Of a stretch of DNA of 7,515 bases, positions 1-6,011 are shown piece by piece; position 1 is the stretch's first letter, and every line of letters starts with the position of its first letter. The DNA comes from Oligoflexia bacterium (GTDB lineage: Bacteria; Bdellovibrionota; UBA1018): contig CAIYTD010000252.1 in the NCBI GenBank assembly GCA_903928955.1, positions 1-7,515 on the forward strand, written 5' to 3'. The notes under the pieces were generated by a model. The model was not told the DNA's origin. It worked only from the letters and a program-made list of their open reading frames with translations, and ran no database searches. The position numbers and the translations under genes were made by a program.

Positions 1-18
1 CCCCCCTCCGTGACTTTT

Positions 19-26
19 AAAAAAAA
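19..26 (-). terminator. T8 tract directly after tRNA-Arg CCA end
   Basis: On the minus strand eight consecutive T residues follow the encoded CCA of the tRNA with no gap. There is no separate hairpin. The T-arm and acceptor stems of the tRNA would be the only structure in front of the U-tract. It may end or pause transcription of the tRNA and upstream genes, but this is inferred from the T-run alone. Confidence 0.3.
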
Positions 27-101
27 TGGTGGAACCGACAGGAATCGAACCTGTAATAGCTGTTTAGGAAACAGCCGTTATATCCATTTAACTACGGCTC
101 C
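27..101 (-). tRNA. tRNA-Arg(CCT)
   Basis: A complete 75-nt cloverleaf is readable on the minus strand. The acceptor arm GGAGCCG pairs with CGGTTCC (one G-U), followed by discriminator A and an encoded CCA. The D-stem is GTTA/TAAC. The anticodon stem GCTGT/ACAGC encloses loop TTCCTAA with anticodon CCT (plus-strand 66-68). The T-arm ACAGG/CCTGT carries loop TTCGATT. The anticodon reads the arginine codon AGG. The gene lies 58 bp downstream of the M23 peptidase gene in the same direction, so it could be read through from that operon or from its own promoter, for which a candidate exists at 127-155. No mismatch suggests a pseudogene. Confidence 0.97.
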
Positions 102-126
102 GTCACTCCAACGATCAGGAAATGCC

Positions 127-155
127 AATCTATCTAAAATGATCCCCAGGCGCAA
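127..155 (-). promoter_or_regulatory. Candidate sigma-70 promoter for tRNA-Arg
   Basis: The minus strand reads TTGCGC (155-150), a 17-nt spacer, then TAGATT (132-127). Each hexamer matches 4 of 6 consensus positions at optimal spacing. Initiation would fall near 120, about 20 nt before the mature tRNA 5' end. It lies in the M23-tRNA gap, with its -35 element just past the M23 stop. Moderate hexamers make this tentative. Confidence 0.33.
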
Positions 156-159
156 TGAG

Positions 160-750
160 TTACTGATTAGCTGCAGTCCATTTTTCTGGAGGAAGGATCG
201 CATTCATACCCAATCTCCTCTCTAATCGAGGGAGATACAAGATCGGATTGACTGCAGATACCCCTCGCCGTATTTCAAAATGCACATGGGGACCTGTGAC
301 ATGACCAGTCTTTCCGCTCACAGCAACTTGCTGGCCCTTGGTGACATGCTGACCTGGCTGAACCAGTGTTTTAGAATTATGAGCATAAATAGTTGCGACC
401 TTGCCTCTATGCCGAATGACAACAAGCTTTCCATAGCCGCGAATGCGCGTACCTGCATACAAAACAACGCCCGATTGAGCTGCGTAAACGGGAGTTCCAC
501 AGGCAGCACGAAGATCTATCCCCTCATGGTACGCCTTACCCCTTCGACCAAAAACGGAGGTGATTTGCACTTCCCGCACAGGCCATTGAAAATCCTCTAA
601 ATTTTCGGATCGAAAAGAATTTCGATCAAAATATCCTTTCCGTTCACTTGAAAAACGGCCCATCCTAGAGGAACGAGGTGAGGAACAAGCAAGTTCACTC
701 AAAACAAATACTCCCAATAAAATACAAGATAAAATAGATTTTGACTGCAT
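160..750 (-). CDS. M23 (LytM) peptidase, probable lipoprotein
   Basis: A 196-aa exported protein of the LytM/lysostaphin-type Zn metallopeptidase family, which cleaves or regulates cleavage of peptidoglycan cross-links in the periplasm. Residues 1-21 are a hydrophobic signal sequence followed by Cys22. The lipobox reads SELAC, with Glu at -3, which is atypical. Residues 23-55 are a Ser/Arg-rich linker. The peptidase domain spans about 57-172, with HEGID (H75, D79), YAH (H124) and HVH (H155, H157). The zinc ligands and catalytic histidines are therefore all present, so it is probably an active enzyme and not a degenerate EnvC/NlpD-type activator. No LysM or coiled coil is seen. ATG 750 is chosen because AGGA lies 6 nt upstream and the signal peptide starts there. 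A longer in-frame TTG start at 771 would overlap surE. It follows surE by 8 bp, recalling surE-nlpD neighbourhoods. Confidence 0.9.
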   Translation of the reverse strand: MQSKSILSCILLGVFVLSELACSSPRSSRMGRFSSERKGYFDRNSFRSENLEDFQWPVREVQITSVFGRRGKAYHEGIDLRAACGTPVYAAQSGVVLYAGTRIRGYGKLVVIRHRGKVATIYAHNSKTLVQPGQHVTKGQQVAVSGKTGHVTGPHVHFEIRRGVSAVNPILYLPRLERRLGMNAILPPEKWTAANQ

Positions 751-756
751 CCGATT

Positions 757-760
757 TCCT
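757..760 (-). promoter_or_regulatory. Shine-Dalgarno of M23 gene, overlapping surE stop
   Basis: AGGA on the minus strand shares bases with the surE TAG stop (761-759) and stands 6 nt before ATG 750. It decides the M23 start over the upstream in-frame TTG and points to translational coupling with surE. Confidence 0.6.
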
Positions 761-1535
761 ATTTGCTCCAAAGGAATGATTTCTCCTTTTCTAAATCAGT
801 CAAATAGTGGAGATCCGTTGAATCCAGCTTCAAAGGAGTCAGCGAAGCAAATCCAGATTCTACTGCAAAACAATCTGTATCCCGATCTTTTCGAAAACCT
901 TGGTATTTCCCACCTACCCAAAAATAATCTTTTCCTCGATGGTCTTTCCGGCGAAGAATATTTCCACTGTAAAATCGGAAACCCTGACGAGTCAGCCTCA
1001 GTCCTTTCAGCTGGCTCCAAGAACAATCTGGAATATTCAGATTGAATAAAGTGTGATCAGGAGTCGAAATATTTTTTAAATTTTTAGCAACTTTTGCAGC
1101 AACTTTTGCAGCAGTCTTATAATAAAGTTCAGATTCGGGTCGTGCTTTTTTATAATCAACAGCAAGACTCACAGCCAGCGAAGGGATGCCTAAAATAGAA
1201 GCCTCTCGCGCTGCTGAGACTGTACCCGAATAGTAAACATCCTGACCTAAGTTCGCGCCCCGATTAATTCCAGATACCACTAAGTCGGGCATTTCCCCCA
1301 TGACTTCACGAATCCCTAAATAAACACAGTCAGCAGGACTTCCGCTGACTCCGTAGAAATGAGGCTCGATAGCAATCAGCCTCAACGGTTTATGAATGGT
1401 CAGAGAATGTCCCGTTGTACTCTTCTCTTGCAAGGGAGCAACTACCCATACTTGCCCCATCTTTTTTAGCTCTTGATACAAAACCTTTAACCCCAGTGCG
1501 TGCACCCCATCATCATTGGAAAGTAAAATGCGCAT
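759..1535 (-). CDS. surE: 5'/3'-nucleotidase SurE
   Basis: A 258-aa SurE family acid phosphatase that hydrolyses nucleoside monophosphates (and in some species polyphosphate) in the cytoplasm, and is linked to stationary phase and stress survival. The signature SNDDG sits at residues 6-10. Metal ligands D8, D9, S39 (in EKST) and N91 (in VSGIN) are all present, followed by the conserved RGANLGQDVYYSGTVSAARE stretch. Length is close to the usual 250. Residues around 140-150 carry an AKVAAKVA repeat encoded by a 12-bp tandem duplication (1086-1113). ATG 1535 is the natural start because family members begin MRILLSNDDG. Only a weak GGA lies upstream, too close to be a good Shine-Dalgarno. It follows lptD by 70 bp and ends 8 bp before the M23 gene. 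Confidence 0.96.
   Translation of the reverse strand: MRILLSNDDGVHALGLKVLYQELKKMGQVWVVAPLQEKSTTGHSLTIHKPLRLIAIEPHFYGVSGSPADCVYLGIREVMGEMPDLVVSGINRGANLGQDVYYSGTVSAAREASILGIPSLAVSLAVDYKKARPESELYYKTAAKVAAKVAKNLKNISTPDHTLFNLNIPDCSWSQLKGLRLTRQGFRFYSGNILRRKDHRGKDYFWVGGKYQGFRKDRDTDCFAVESGFASLTPLKLDSTDLHYLTDLEKEKSFLWSK
1086..1113. repeat. 12-bp tandem repeat within surE
   Basis: The plus strand carries AGCAACTTTTGC twice in tandem (1086-1097, 1098-1109) followed by AGCA. In surE it encodes two consecutive Ala-Lys-Val-Ala units. It is in frame, so gain or loss of a unit would change the protein by four residues without disrupting it. Confidence 0.85.
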
Positions 1536-1560
1536 TTGTCCAGTTTACACCCTTCAACGC

Positions 1561-1604
1561 AAGAGATCATCTCTAATCTTGTGAGACATCTCGTCAGATC
1601 TCTT
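1561..1604. repeat. Inverted repeat in lptD-surE gap
   Basis: Perfect 8-bp arms AAGAGATC (1561-1568) and GATCTCTT (1597-1604) enclose a 28-nt loop, which itself holds a small GAGA/TCTC dyad (1583-1592). It starts 2 bp after the lptD stop and fills more than half of the 70-bp gap. No T-run follows on the minus strand, so it is not an intrinsic terminator. A processing, mRNA-stability or attenuation element is possible. Confidence 0.5.
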
Positions 1605-1605
1605 T

Positions 1606-3978
1606 TCAAGGAGGACTTGATACGCCAGTAGCAACTTGATTAGCAATCTCAGTAATTCCCCCAAATCCATCACCTGCTAGATTAAGCTGTAAATCAAATG
1701 AAAAGGTCCAAGGATTCATAGTACTATAACTTACACCCGCAATTATCTTCCAGCATTGAGAGGGACTTTGAAGTTGAACTCCTGTACCTGCAGAAAATAA
1801 TCTGCTCGTAGCAAAATCATAACTCGCTGAAAAACTAGGTAAAATATAATCTGAAATAGAAAAATTCACCGAACCTACTAAATTAGAAGTACTGTTGAAT
1901 TGATTATAGTTATAGTTTAACGACACACTGCGTTCGAAGCTCATGATTCTTTGATGCAATGCCTTCTCTAATGTGTAAGTCAAACCTGTTGAAAGTGTGT
2001 TTCTTCCTAAATAGGGAGAAATATCAGGGTTGTAATAATAAGTCGTCTGGGAAGTTACTTTTTGAAAATTAAACAAAAGTGTTGTAAAGAATCGCGTAAA
2101 AACATGCTTATTATTCGGATCAACGGCAGTTGAATCGGATATTTCTAAAATATTAATCGCCTCTCCTGCTGACAACTCAACCACATTTTCATAAGTAGGA
2201 GTACCGATTTCCAAGTGACTTTTTCTACGAATCCATTGAGAGGTCAATCCATAGGACAAAGAATGCCCCAAAGGTACAAAGTAGAGCGCACCACTTTGAT
2301 TGTAAGTATAGGGAACAATGTCTTGATCATCAAAATTATATCCTGAAATACCATTTTTCTGAGCATTTTGAATCTGCGCTAAAAAAGGATGATTTGAATT
2401 TTCCTGCCTTAACGGAATAAGCGAGTAAGTCAACAAAGGTCGAATCAAATGTTTGACACGAGGATATTCTAGATTGTCTGGAAAATTATAAATTCTTTCA
2501 AATTGAGCGCTCATATCCAATTGAAAAAGCAGATAACCTCTCGAAAGATTAGAGACTTGAGGGCCCAGTTGATTTCCAAAATCATAAAAATAACCGAAGT
2601 ACTGAACAGAAGGAACAACCGAGAAAACGTCGAACGGACGAAAAGTTGTGTACAATGATGGATTCAAGGAAAATCGGTTCACTTTTCGAATGGGATCTAC
2701 TCCCGGAGTAAAAGGAGGAGGGTTATTGAGGTCAATTGTTCCGTAGCCTCGAGTGACAATATCATAATCAAATGGCCCCGCTGAACGAGAAAAACGTGTC
2801 AATCCAAACGTCATGCCTCCCACTAAGCCCGTATCTCCTAAAAATTGATCCTGGGTTGTTCCTACAATTCTAGGCAAAACCTGGACTGTTTTAGGATCAA
2901 ATTGAGTTTGCTGCGCGGTAAGATCCCCATACGTAGAATTCAGCAAGTTTCGATAGCGTTCAATATCTAGAAAAAAGCTATAATGAGGAGCGGAATGGGA
3001 AAAAATCAGATTCGATCGTAAGAAAGCTTCACCGGCGTAACCACCCACATCGAGTGGATAATTAAAAGGGTAGAGATTATCACTCACCTCAATCAGCTTC
3101 AATTTAGCATCTATGCCATAGGGAAGTTCATGACTTTGAGTGAGATCGAGAGCAAATCGTTGAGGTCCAACAGTAAATTCTCGATCAGAAAGGTAATAAA
3201 AATGTTCGACCCCGAAAGTTCTAGGTCCCAATGCATACCTACCCTCCCATTCAAAACGATGCCCTTTTGCTGAATACTCCCCCAGCCCAAAAGTCATATC
3301 GAAACTCCGGCTAATTGCCCAAAAATAAGGCAATACAAAAGTAACGCCGTTCTGCCCAGAAAATGTAAAATGAGGAAATAAAACCCCGCTCTCTCGTTGT
3401 GACTTCATGGGGAATACCAAATACGGCAGCCAAAGTGCGGGAGCTTCTTTAATCCGAGTAATCACATTAGTAAGAAAAGCATATCCTCCGATGGAAGCAT
3501 CCATGTCTTCAGCATCAAAACTCCAACTATAAGGACAATCTTTACAAGTCGAATAATTACCCCAATGCGTTTGAAATCGTCCTGGCCCCAGCTTATTAAT
3601 TCGCTCCCCGCGTAAGGTAAACTTCTCATTGGATACTCGGCCTGTCACAATAGTCCCCGTTCGAGTATCTAAATTGAAGTGCATCTCTTCACCCCAAATG
3701 ACAGATTCTGTCGCCATATAGACGCAGTCTCCCCGGGCATCCAAAATCCGAGAATTTAAATCGAGCAAGATATAATCGGCTAAAAGAGTTTCGCCGGACT
3801 GATTGACTGCAGCATGACCAAAAAGTTCCACTTTATTTTTTTTTCGGTCCCAAAGTTGTTTATCGCCTGAAAAATGAATAGGCTGATTTTCAGTCAACGC
3901 GATTGCTGGATTCAGAGAGAATAAAGCAATCCCAAAACAAGAAATCAACAAATACCGTAAAAAAACAGTTGACCTCAT
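1606..3978 (-). CDS. lptD: LPS-assembly outer-membrane protein LptD (OstA/Imp)
   Basis: A 790-aa LptD, the outer-membrane barrel that with LptE inserts LPS into the outer leaflet. Residues 1-27 form a Sec signal peptide with likely cleavage after AIA27. Residues about 30-135 are the LptA-like beta-jellyroll (OstA) domain. Next come the conserved STCKDCP (C145, C148), the LWLPYLVFP stretch (182-190) and RESGVLFP (195-202), which open the C-terminal barrel rich in alternating aromatic/polar strands to the end. Length matches the family. Cysteines differ from E. coli: C85, C145, C148 and a single C742 instead of a C-terminal CC pair. ATG 3978 is chosen because it opens the signal peptide; an in-frame GTG at 4041 lies inside accD. 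No Shine-Dalgarno is seen. It starts 11 bp after the accD stop. An A9 tract covers codons 45-48. Confidence 0.96.
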   Translation of the reverse strand: MRSTVFLRYLLISCFGIALFSLNPAIALTENQPIHFSGDKQLWDRKKNKVELFGHAAVNQSGETLLADYILLDLNSRILDARGDCVYMATESVIWGEEMHFNLDTRTGTIVTGRVSNEKFTLRGERINKLGPGRFQTHWGNYSTCKDCPYSWSFDAEDMDASIGGYAFLTNVITRIKEAPALWLPYLVFPMKSQRESGVLFPHFTFSGQNGVTFVLPYFWAISRSFDMTFGLGEYSAKGHRFEWEGRYALGPRTFGVEHFYYLSDREFTVGPQRFALDLTQSHELPYGIDAKLKLIEVSDNLYPFNYPLDVGGYAGEAFLRSNLIFSHSAPHYSFFLDIERYRNLLNSTYGDLTAQQTQFDPKTVQVLPRIVGTTQDQFLGDTGLVGGMTFGLTRFSRSAGPFDYDIVTRGYGTIDLNNPPPFTPGVDPIRKVNRFSLNPSLYTTFRPFDVFSVVPSVQYFGYFYDFGNQLGPQVSNLSRGYLLFQLDMSAQFERIYNFPDNLEYPRVKHLIRPLLTYSLIPLRQENSNHPFLAQIQNAQKNGISGYNFDDQDIVPYTYNQSGALYFVPLGHSLSYGLTSQWIRRKSHLEIGTPTYENVVELSAGEAINILEISDSTAVDPNNKHVFTRFFTTLLFNFQKVTSQTTYYYNPDISPYLGRNTLSTGLTYTLEKALHQRIMSFERSVSLNYNYNQFNSTSNLVGSVNFSISDYILPSFSASYDFATSRLFSAGTGVQLQSPSQCWKIIAGVSYSTMNPWTFSFDLQLNLAGDGFGGITEIANQVATGVSSPP
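3836..3844. repeat. A9 homopolymer in the 5' part of lptD
   Basis: The coding (minus) strand has nine A residues within codons 45-48 (Arg-Lys-Lys-Asn). Gain of one A would give CGA AAA AAA AAA TAA, an immediate stop. Loss of one A leads to a TAG about 20 codons later. It is therefore a possible slippage or phase-variation site. Whether it varies cannot be told from one sequence. Confidence 0.8.
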
Positions 3979-3989
3979 TTTGAAAAAAT

Positions 3990-4868
3990 TTATAAACCTT
4001 TGGGGAAACGGCACGTCTGTCGCCCCAAACGCCACATCCACTGACGCAATTCATCAGCAAGTTCCCGACGCGGCACTATACGATCTACAAATCCGTGTTG
4101 AATCAAAAACTCACTTCGCTGAAATCCTTCAGGAAGCGATTGCCGGATCGTCTGTACAATGACCCTTGGCCCTGCAAATCCAATTAAAGCACACGGCTCT
4201 GCTAAAATGATATCCCCCAGCATTGCAAATGAAGCAGCCACTCCTCCTGTTGTTGGATCAGTCAAAACGGAAATATAGGGAATACCTTCCTCTCTCATTC
4301 GGCCTACCATTGCAGATGATTTAGCCATTTGCATGAGAGATAAAATTCCTTCCTGCATGCGAGCTCCTCCCGATGCAGAAACAACTACTGCAGGAAGCCG
4401 ATCTTCCAAAGCAGATTCAAAGACCCGAGTGACTTTTTCTCCTACCACTACACCCATACTTCCGCCCATAAATTTGAACTCAAATACCCCCAAGTGGTAG
4501 GGCAAACCGCGTAGTTTCGCTTTCCCGGCGACAAAAGCATCTCTTAAACCGGTACTACTTGCAGCGGAACGCAATCGACTTTTATAAGGCTTGAGATCAT
4601 CAAATTCTAATGGATCGGTAGAAACAAGATCTTCAGCATATTCATCAAAACTTCCCTCATCTGTCAGCAGGGCTATTCTCTCTGCTGCAGTCATTCGAAA
4701 GTGATAGGTACACTCTGGGCAGACCTGAAAACAGTCTTTCAATACCTTGCTTTGTAAAATTTCACTGCATTTCAAACACTTCACCCAAAGTCCTTCGGGC
4801 ACTTTAGATGTCCTTTGAGATACCTGTGTTTTAATCCGGGGTGTTTTTAAATCATCAAACCATGCCAT
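3990..4868 (-). CDS. accD: Acetyl-CoA carboxylase carboxyltransferase subunit beta
   Basis: A 292-aa AccD, which with AccA transfers the carboxyl group from biotinylated AccB to acetyl-CoA, giving malonyl-CoA for fatty-acid and hence LPS and phospholipid synthesis. The N-terminal zinc ribbon is intact: CLKC (C31, C34) and CPEC (C50, C53). The crotonase-like carboxyltransferase domain carries SASGGARMQEG (164-174), the DPTTGGVAASFA stretch (204-215) and GFAGPRV (230-236). Length is typical. ATG 4868 gives the usual family N-terminus (MAWFDDL) and no other start fits. No Shine-Dalgarno precedes it; the candidate promoter lies only about 10 bp upstream, so the message may be leaderless. It is the first gene of the leftward accD-lptD-surE-M23 set, behind the rsmI terminator. 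Confidence 0.97.
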   Translation of the reverse strand: MAWFDDLKTPRIKTQVSQRTSKVPEGLWVKCLKCSEILQSKVLKDCFQVCPECTYHFRMTAAERIALLTDEGSFDEYAEDLVSTDPLEFDDLKPYKSRLRSAASSTGLRDAFVAGKAKLRGLPYHLGVFEFKFMGGSMGVVVGEKVTRVFESALEDRLPAVVVSASGGARMQEGILSLMQMAKSSAMVGRMREEGIPYISVLTDPTTGGVAASFAMLGDIILAEPCALIGFAGPRVIVQTIRQSLPEGFQRSEFLIQHGFVDRIVPRRELADELRQWMWRLGRQTCRFPKGL

Positions 4869-4877
4869 TGATGCAAA

Positions 4878-4906
4878 AACTTAGCAGGGTATTTCTTAGC
4901 AAGCAA
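4878..4906 (-). promoter_or_regulatory. Candidate extended -10 promoter for accD
   Basis: The minus strand reads TTGCTT (4906-4901), a 17-nt spacer ending in TGC, then TAAGTT (4883-4878). The TG one base before the -10 fits an extended -10 promoter and offsets a weak hexamer. Initiation would fall at about 4871, only some 3 nt before ATG 4868. It lies just downstream of the rsmI terminator, where an independent accD promoter is expected. Confidence 0.4.
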
Positions 4907-4924
4907 TGAGAACTCATCCCATTT

Positions 4925-4968
4925 AAAAAAAATGCCTCAGTGAACTGTCATCCTAACGTCACTGAGGC
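4925..4968 (-). terminator. Rho-independent terminator of the rsmI transcript
   Basis: On the minus strand a perfect 10-bp stem GCCTCAGTGA/TCACTGAGGC (4968-4959 with 4943-4934) encloses a 15-nt loop and is followed, after one A, by T8 (4932-4925). Six of the ten pairs are G-C. It lies 90 bp past the rsmI stop and upstream of the accD promoter, insulating the two units. This is the clearest terminator in the window. Confidence 0.88.
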
Positions 4969-4995
4969 CCACGAGAACACAACTTATCTCCATTT

Positions 4996-5013
4996 GAATC
5001 CTTCCATGGATTC
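4996..5013. repeat. Small hairpin GAATCC/GGATTC in rsmI 3' region
   Basis: Perfect 6-bp arms around a 6-nt loop, midway between the rsmI stop and its terminator. It is the middle one of three stem-loops in the 190-bp accD-rsmI gap (4869-5058). No gene is visible in that gap on either strand: the longest plus-strand reading frame I checked opening there is about a dozen codons. Confidence 0.4.
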
Positions 5014-5041
5014 TTTCCACAACCACACTTATTAAGTCTAC

Positions 5042-5082
5042 GGGGGTTCCAAAATGGGTCAACCCCCTTTTAAATTTTTTTT
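5042..5082 (+). terminator. Plus-facing terminator-like hairpin at rsmI 3' end
   Basis: Arms GGGGGTT (5042-5048) and AACCCCC (5061-5067) form a 7-bp stem with a 12-nt loop. On the plus strand they are followed by TTTT, AAA and T8 (5075-5082), the shape of an intrinsic terminator facing right into rsmI. On the minus strand no T-run follows. It spans the rsmI stop codon (5061-5059). No plus-strand gene lies upstream, so it may block antisense transcription into rsmI or end an unseen small RNA. The T8 is also part of rsmI coding sequence (Lys-Lys), so its position may be coincidental. Confidence 0.45.
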
Positions 5083-5973
5083 GCGGAGAGCAAGATTGTA
5101 AACTTGTCTTTTTGAAATGCCAAACTCTTGACTCACCTCTTTTGCAGCATCTACTGTAGAAATACCTAAATTTAAAAGGCAGCTCAGCGCTTGACTCCAA
5201 ACAGAGCTTTCATCCTCTAATAATTTGAGGTCCTCCTTTGATTTTTTAGGTCGAATCCAACGCACTGCAAAACACCACTCCCCCAGGGCTCCTTCTTTCA
5301 AAACTTCTTCTTGAACGGCATAGGAGACTTGAGATGCAGATCCAAAAAAGGTGCGCTCATGTATTTTTGTCAATTCTTTTGCAACCACCACTGAAACATC
5401 TGGATAACCATTTTCCAATACTCCCAGAGTATCGACAACGCGTAGGGGGCTTTCAAACCATACAAAAATATCTGATACCTGAGAAGAACAAACGAGCTGA
5501 AATTCCTTCTCTTTTTCCTCCCGCTTTTTTGGGAAAAACCCCCTAAAGGTAAAAGCAGTCTCATAAAAACCGCATACAGACAGAAGAGCAAGGACTGCAG
5601 AAGCACCTGGAAAAGGGGTGATTTGAATATGCGCTGCTCTCGAACGAGCGACTAATAAAGCTCCTGGATCACTAATCGCAGGCGTACCGGCATCCGTAAC
5701 CAACGCAAATCGCTTCCCTTCCTGCATTTGAACTACCCAGTTTTGAATTTTTGCCTCAGGGGTGTGAGCATCTAACCTCTGTAATCTTGCTCCTAGGGAG
5801 TGCATTCCTAAAGCAGAAAGGAGAACAGATGTCCTTCGAGTATCTTCGCATAAAATGCAATCCGCCTCTTCTAAAGCGACTCTTGCTCGAGGGGTAAGAT
5901 CGGCTAAATTCCCAATGGGAGTCGCTACAACCCATAATCCAGACGGTAAAACTTGCCTCTTGGTATCTTTCAT
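5059..5973 (-). CDS. rsmI: 16S rRNA (cytidine1402-2'-O)-methyltransferase RsmI
   Basis: A 304-aa RsmI, a tetrapyrrole-methylase-fold enzyme that uses S-adenosylmethionine to 2'-O-methylate C1402 in the decoding centre of 16S rRNA. Motifs in order: VVATPIGNL (15-23), CEDTRRT (42-48), TDAGTPAISDPG (93-104), PGASAV (122-127), RGFFPKK (144-150), FESP (173-176) and AKELTKIHE (198-206). Residues about 255-300 form the C-terminal helix-turn-helix-like domain found in many RsmI. Length is near the usual 280-300. ATG 5973 is the only ATG, GTG or TTG I see in frame close to the catalytic start; an in-frame TTG at 6012 would sit on the STAS start codon. No Shine-Dalgarno is present, and a near-consensus promoter ends 10 bp upstream. 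Confidence 0.95.
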   Translation of the reverse strand: MKDTKRQVLPSGLWVVATPIGNLADLTPRARVALEEADCILCEDTRRTSVLLSALGMHSLGARLQRLDAHTPEAKIQNWVVQMQEGKRFALVTDAGTPAISDPGALLVARSRAAHIQITPFPGASAVLALLSVCGFYETAFTFRGFFPKKREEKEKEFQLVCSSQVSDIFVWFESPLRVVDTLGVLENGYPDVSVVVAKELTKIHERTFFGSASQVSYAVQEEVLKEGALGEWCFAVRWIRPKKSKEDLKLLEDESSVWSQALSCLLNLGISTVDAAKEVSQEFGISKRQVYNLALRKKNLKGG

Positions 5974-5987
5974 TTTGAAAGTAATAA
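5960..5987 (+). promoter_or_regulatory. Candidate promoter for the STAS gene
   Basis: The plus strand reads TTGGTA (5960-5965), a 16-nt spacer, then TAATAA (5982-5987). Initiation near 5994 would leave a leader of about 18 nt carrying the Shine-Dalgarno at 6000-6004. The -35 lies inside the rsmI coding start and the -10 overlaps the rsmI -10 on the other strand, so polymerase could occupy only one promoter at a time. Confidence 0.35.
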
Positions 5988-5994
5988 TAAGTGG

Positions 5995-6006
5995 AGCCTG
6001 GAGGCT
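5995..6006. promoter_or_regulatory. Palindrome in the rsmI/STAS promoter overlap
   Basis: AGCCT-GG-AGGCT is a dyad with 5-bp arms, centred in the rsmI promoter spacer and covering the STAS Shine-Dalgarno. As DNA it could be an operator for a regulator of both genes. As RNA it could fold into a small hairpin that partly occludes GGAGG. The arms are short, so chance is not excluded. Confidence 0.3.
6000..6004 (+). promoter_or_regulatory. Shine-Dalgarno of the STAS gene
   Basis: GGAGG, 7 nt before ATG 6012, is the strongest ribosome binding site in the window. It fixes the start at 6012 over an in-frame GTG at 5991. It contrasts with rsmI, accD and lptD, which have none. Confidence 0.85.
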
Positions 6007-6011
6007 TTTCA

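Noticed and set aside
10..600. Plus-strand open frames across the tRNA and the M23 gene
   Set aside because: They lie opposite a clear tRNA and a clear peptidase gene, have no ribosome binding site and no family-like motifs.
776..1045. Open frames within surE on both strands
   Set aside because: Shadows of surE, whose catalytic motifs and length are complete in its own frame.
4869..5058. A small protein gene in the accD-rsmI gap
   Set aside because: Reading frames I checked opening with ATG on the plus strand are a dozen codons or fewer and lack ribosome binding sites.
4937..5200. 87-codon minus-strand open frame running from inside rsmI through the intergenic region
   Set aside because: It is out of frame with rsmI, covers its stop and the whole terminator stem-loop, and has no start signal. 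Terminator structure explains the sequence better.
5334..5606. Plus- and minus-strand open frames of 70-78 codons inside rsmI
   Set aside because: They overlap the core of RsmI, whose motifs are continuous in the annotated frame.
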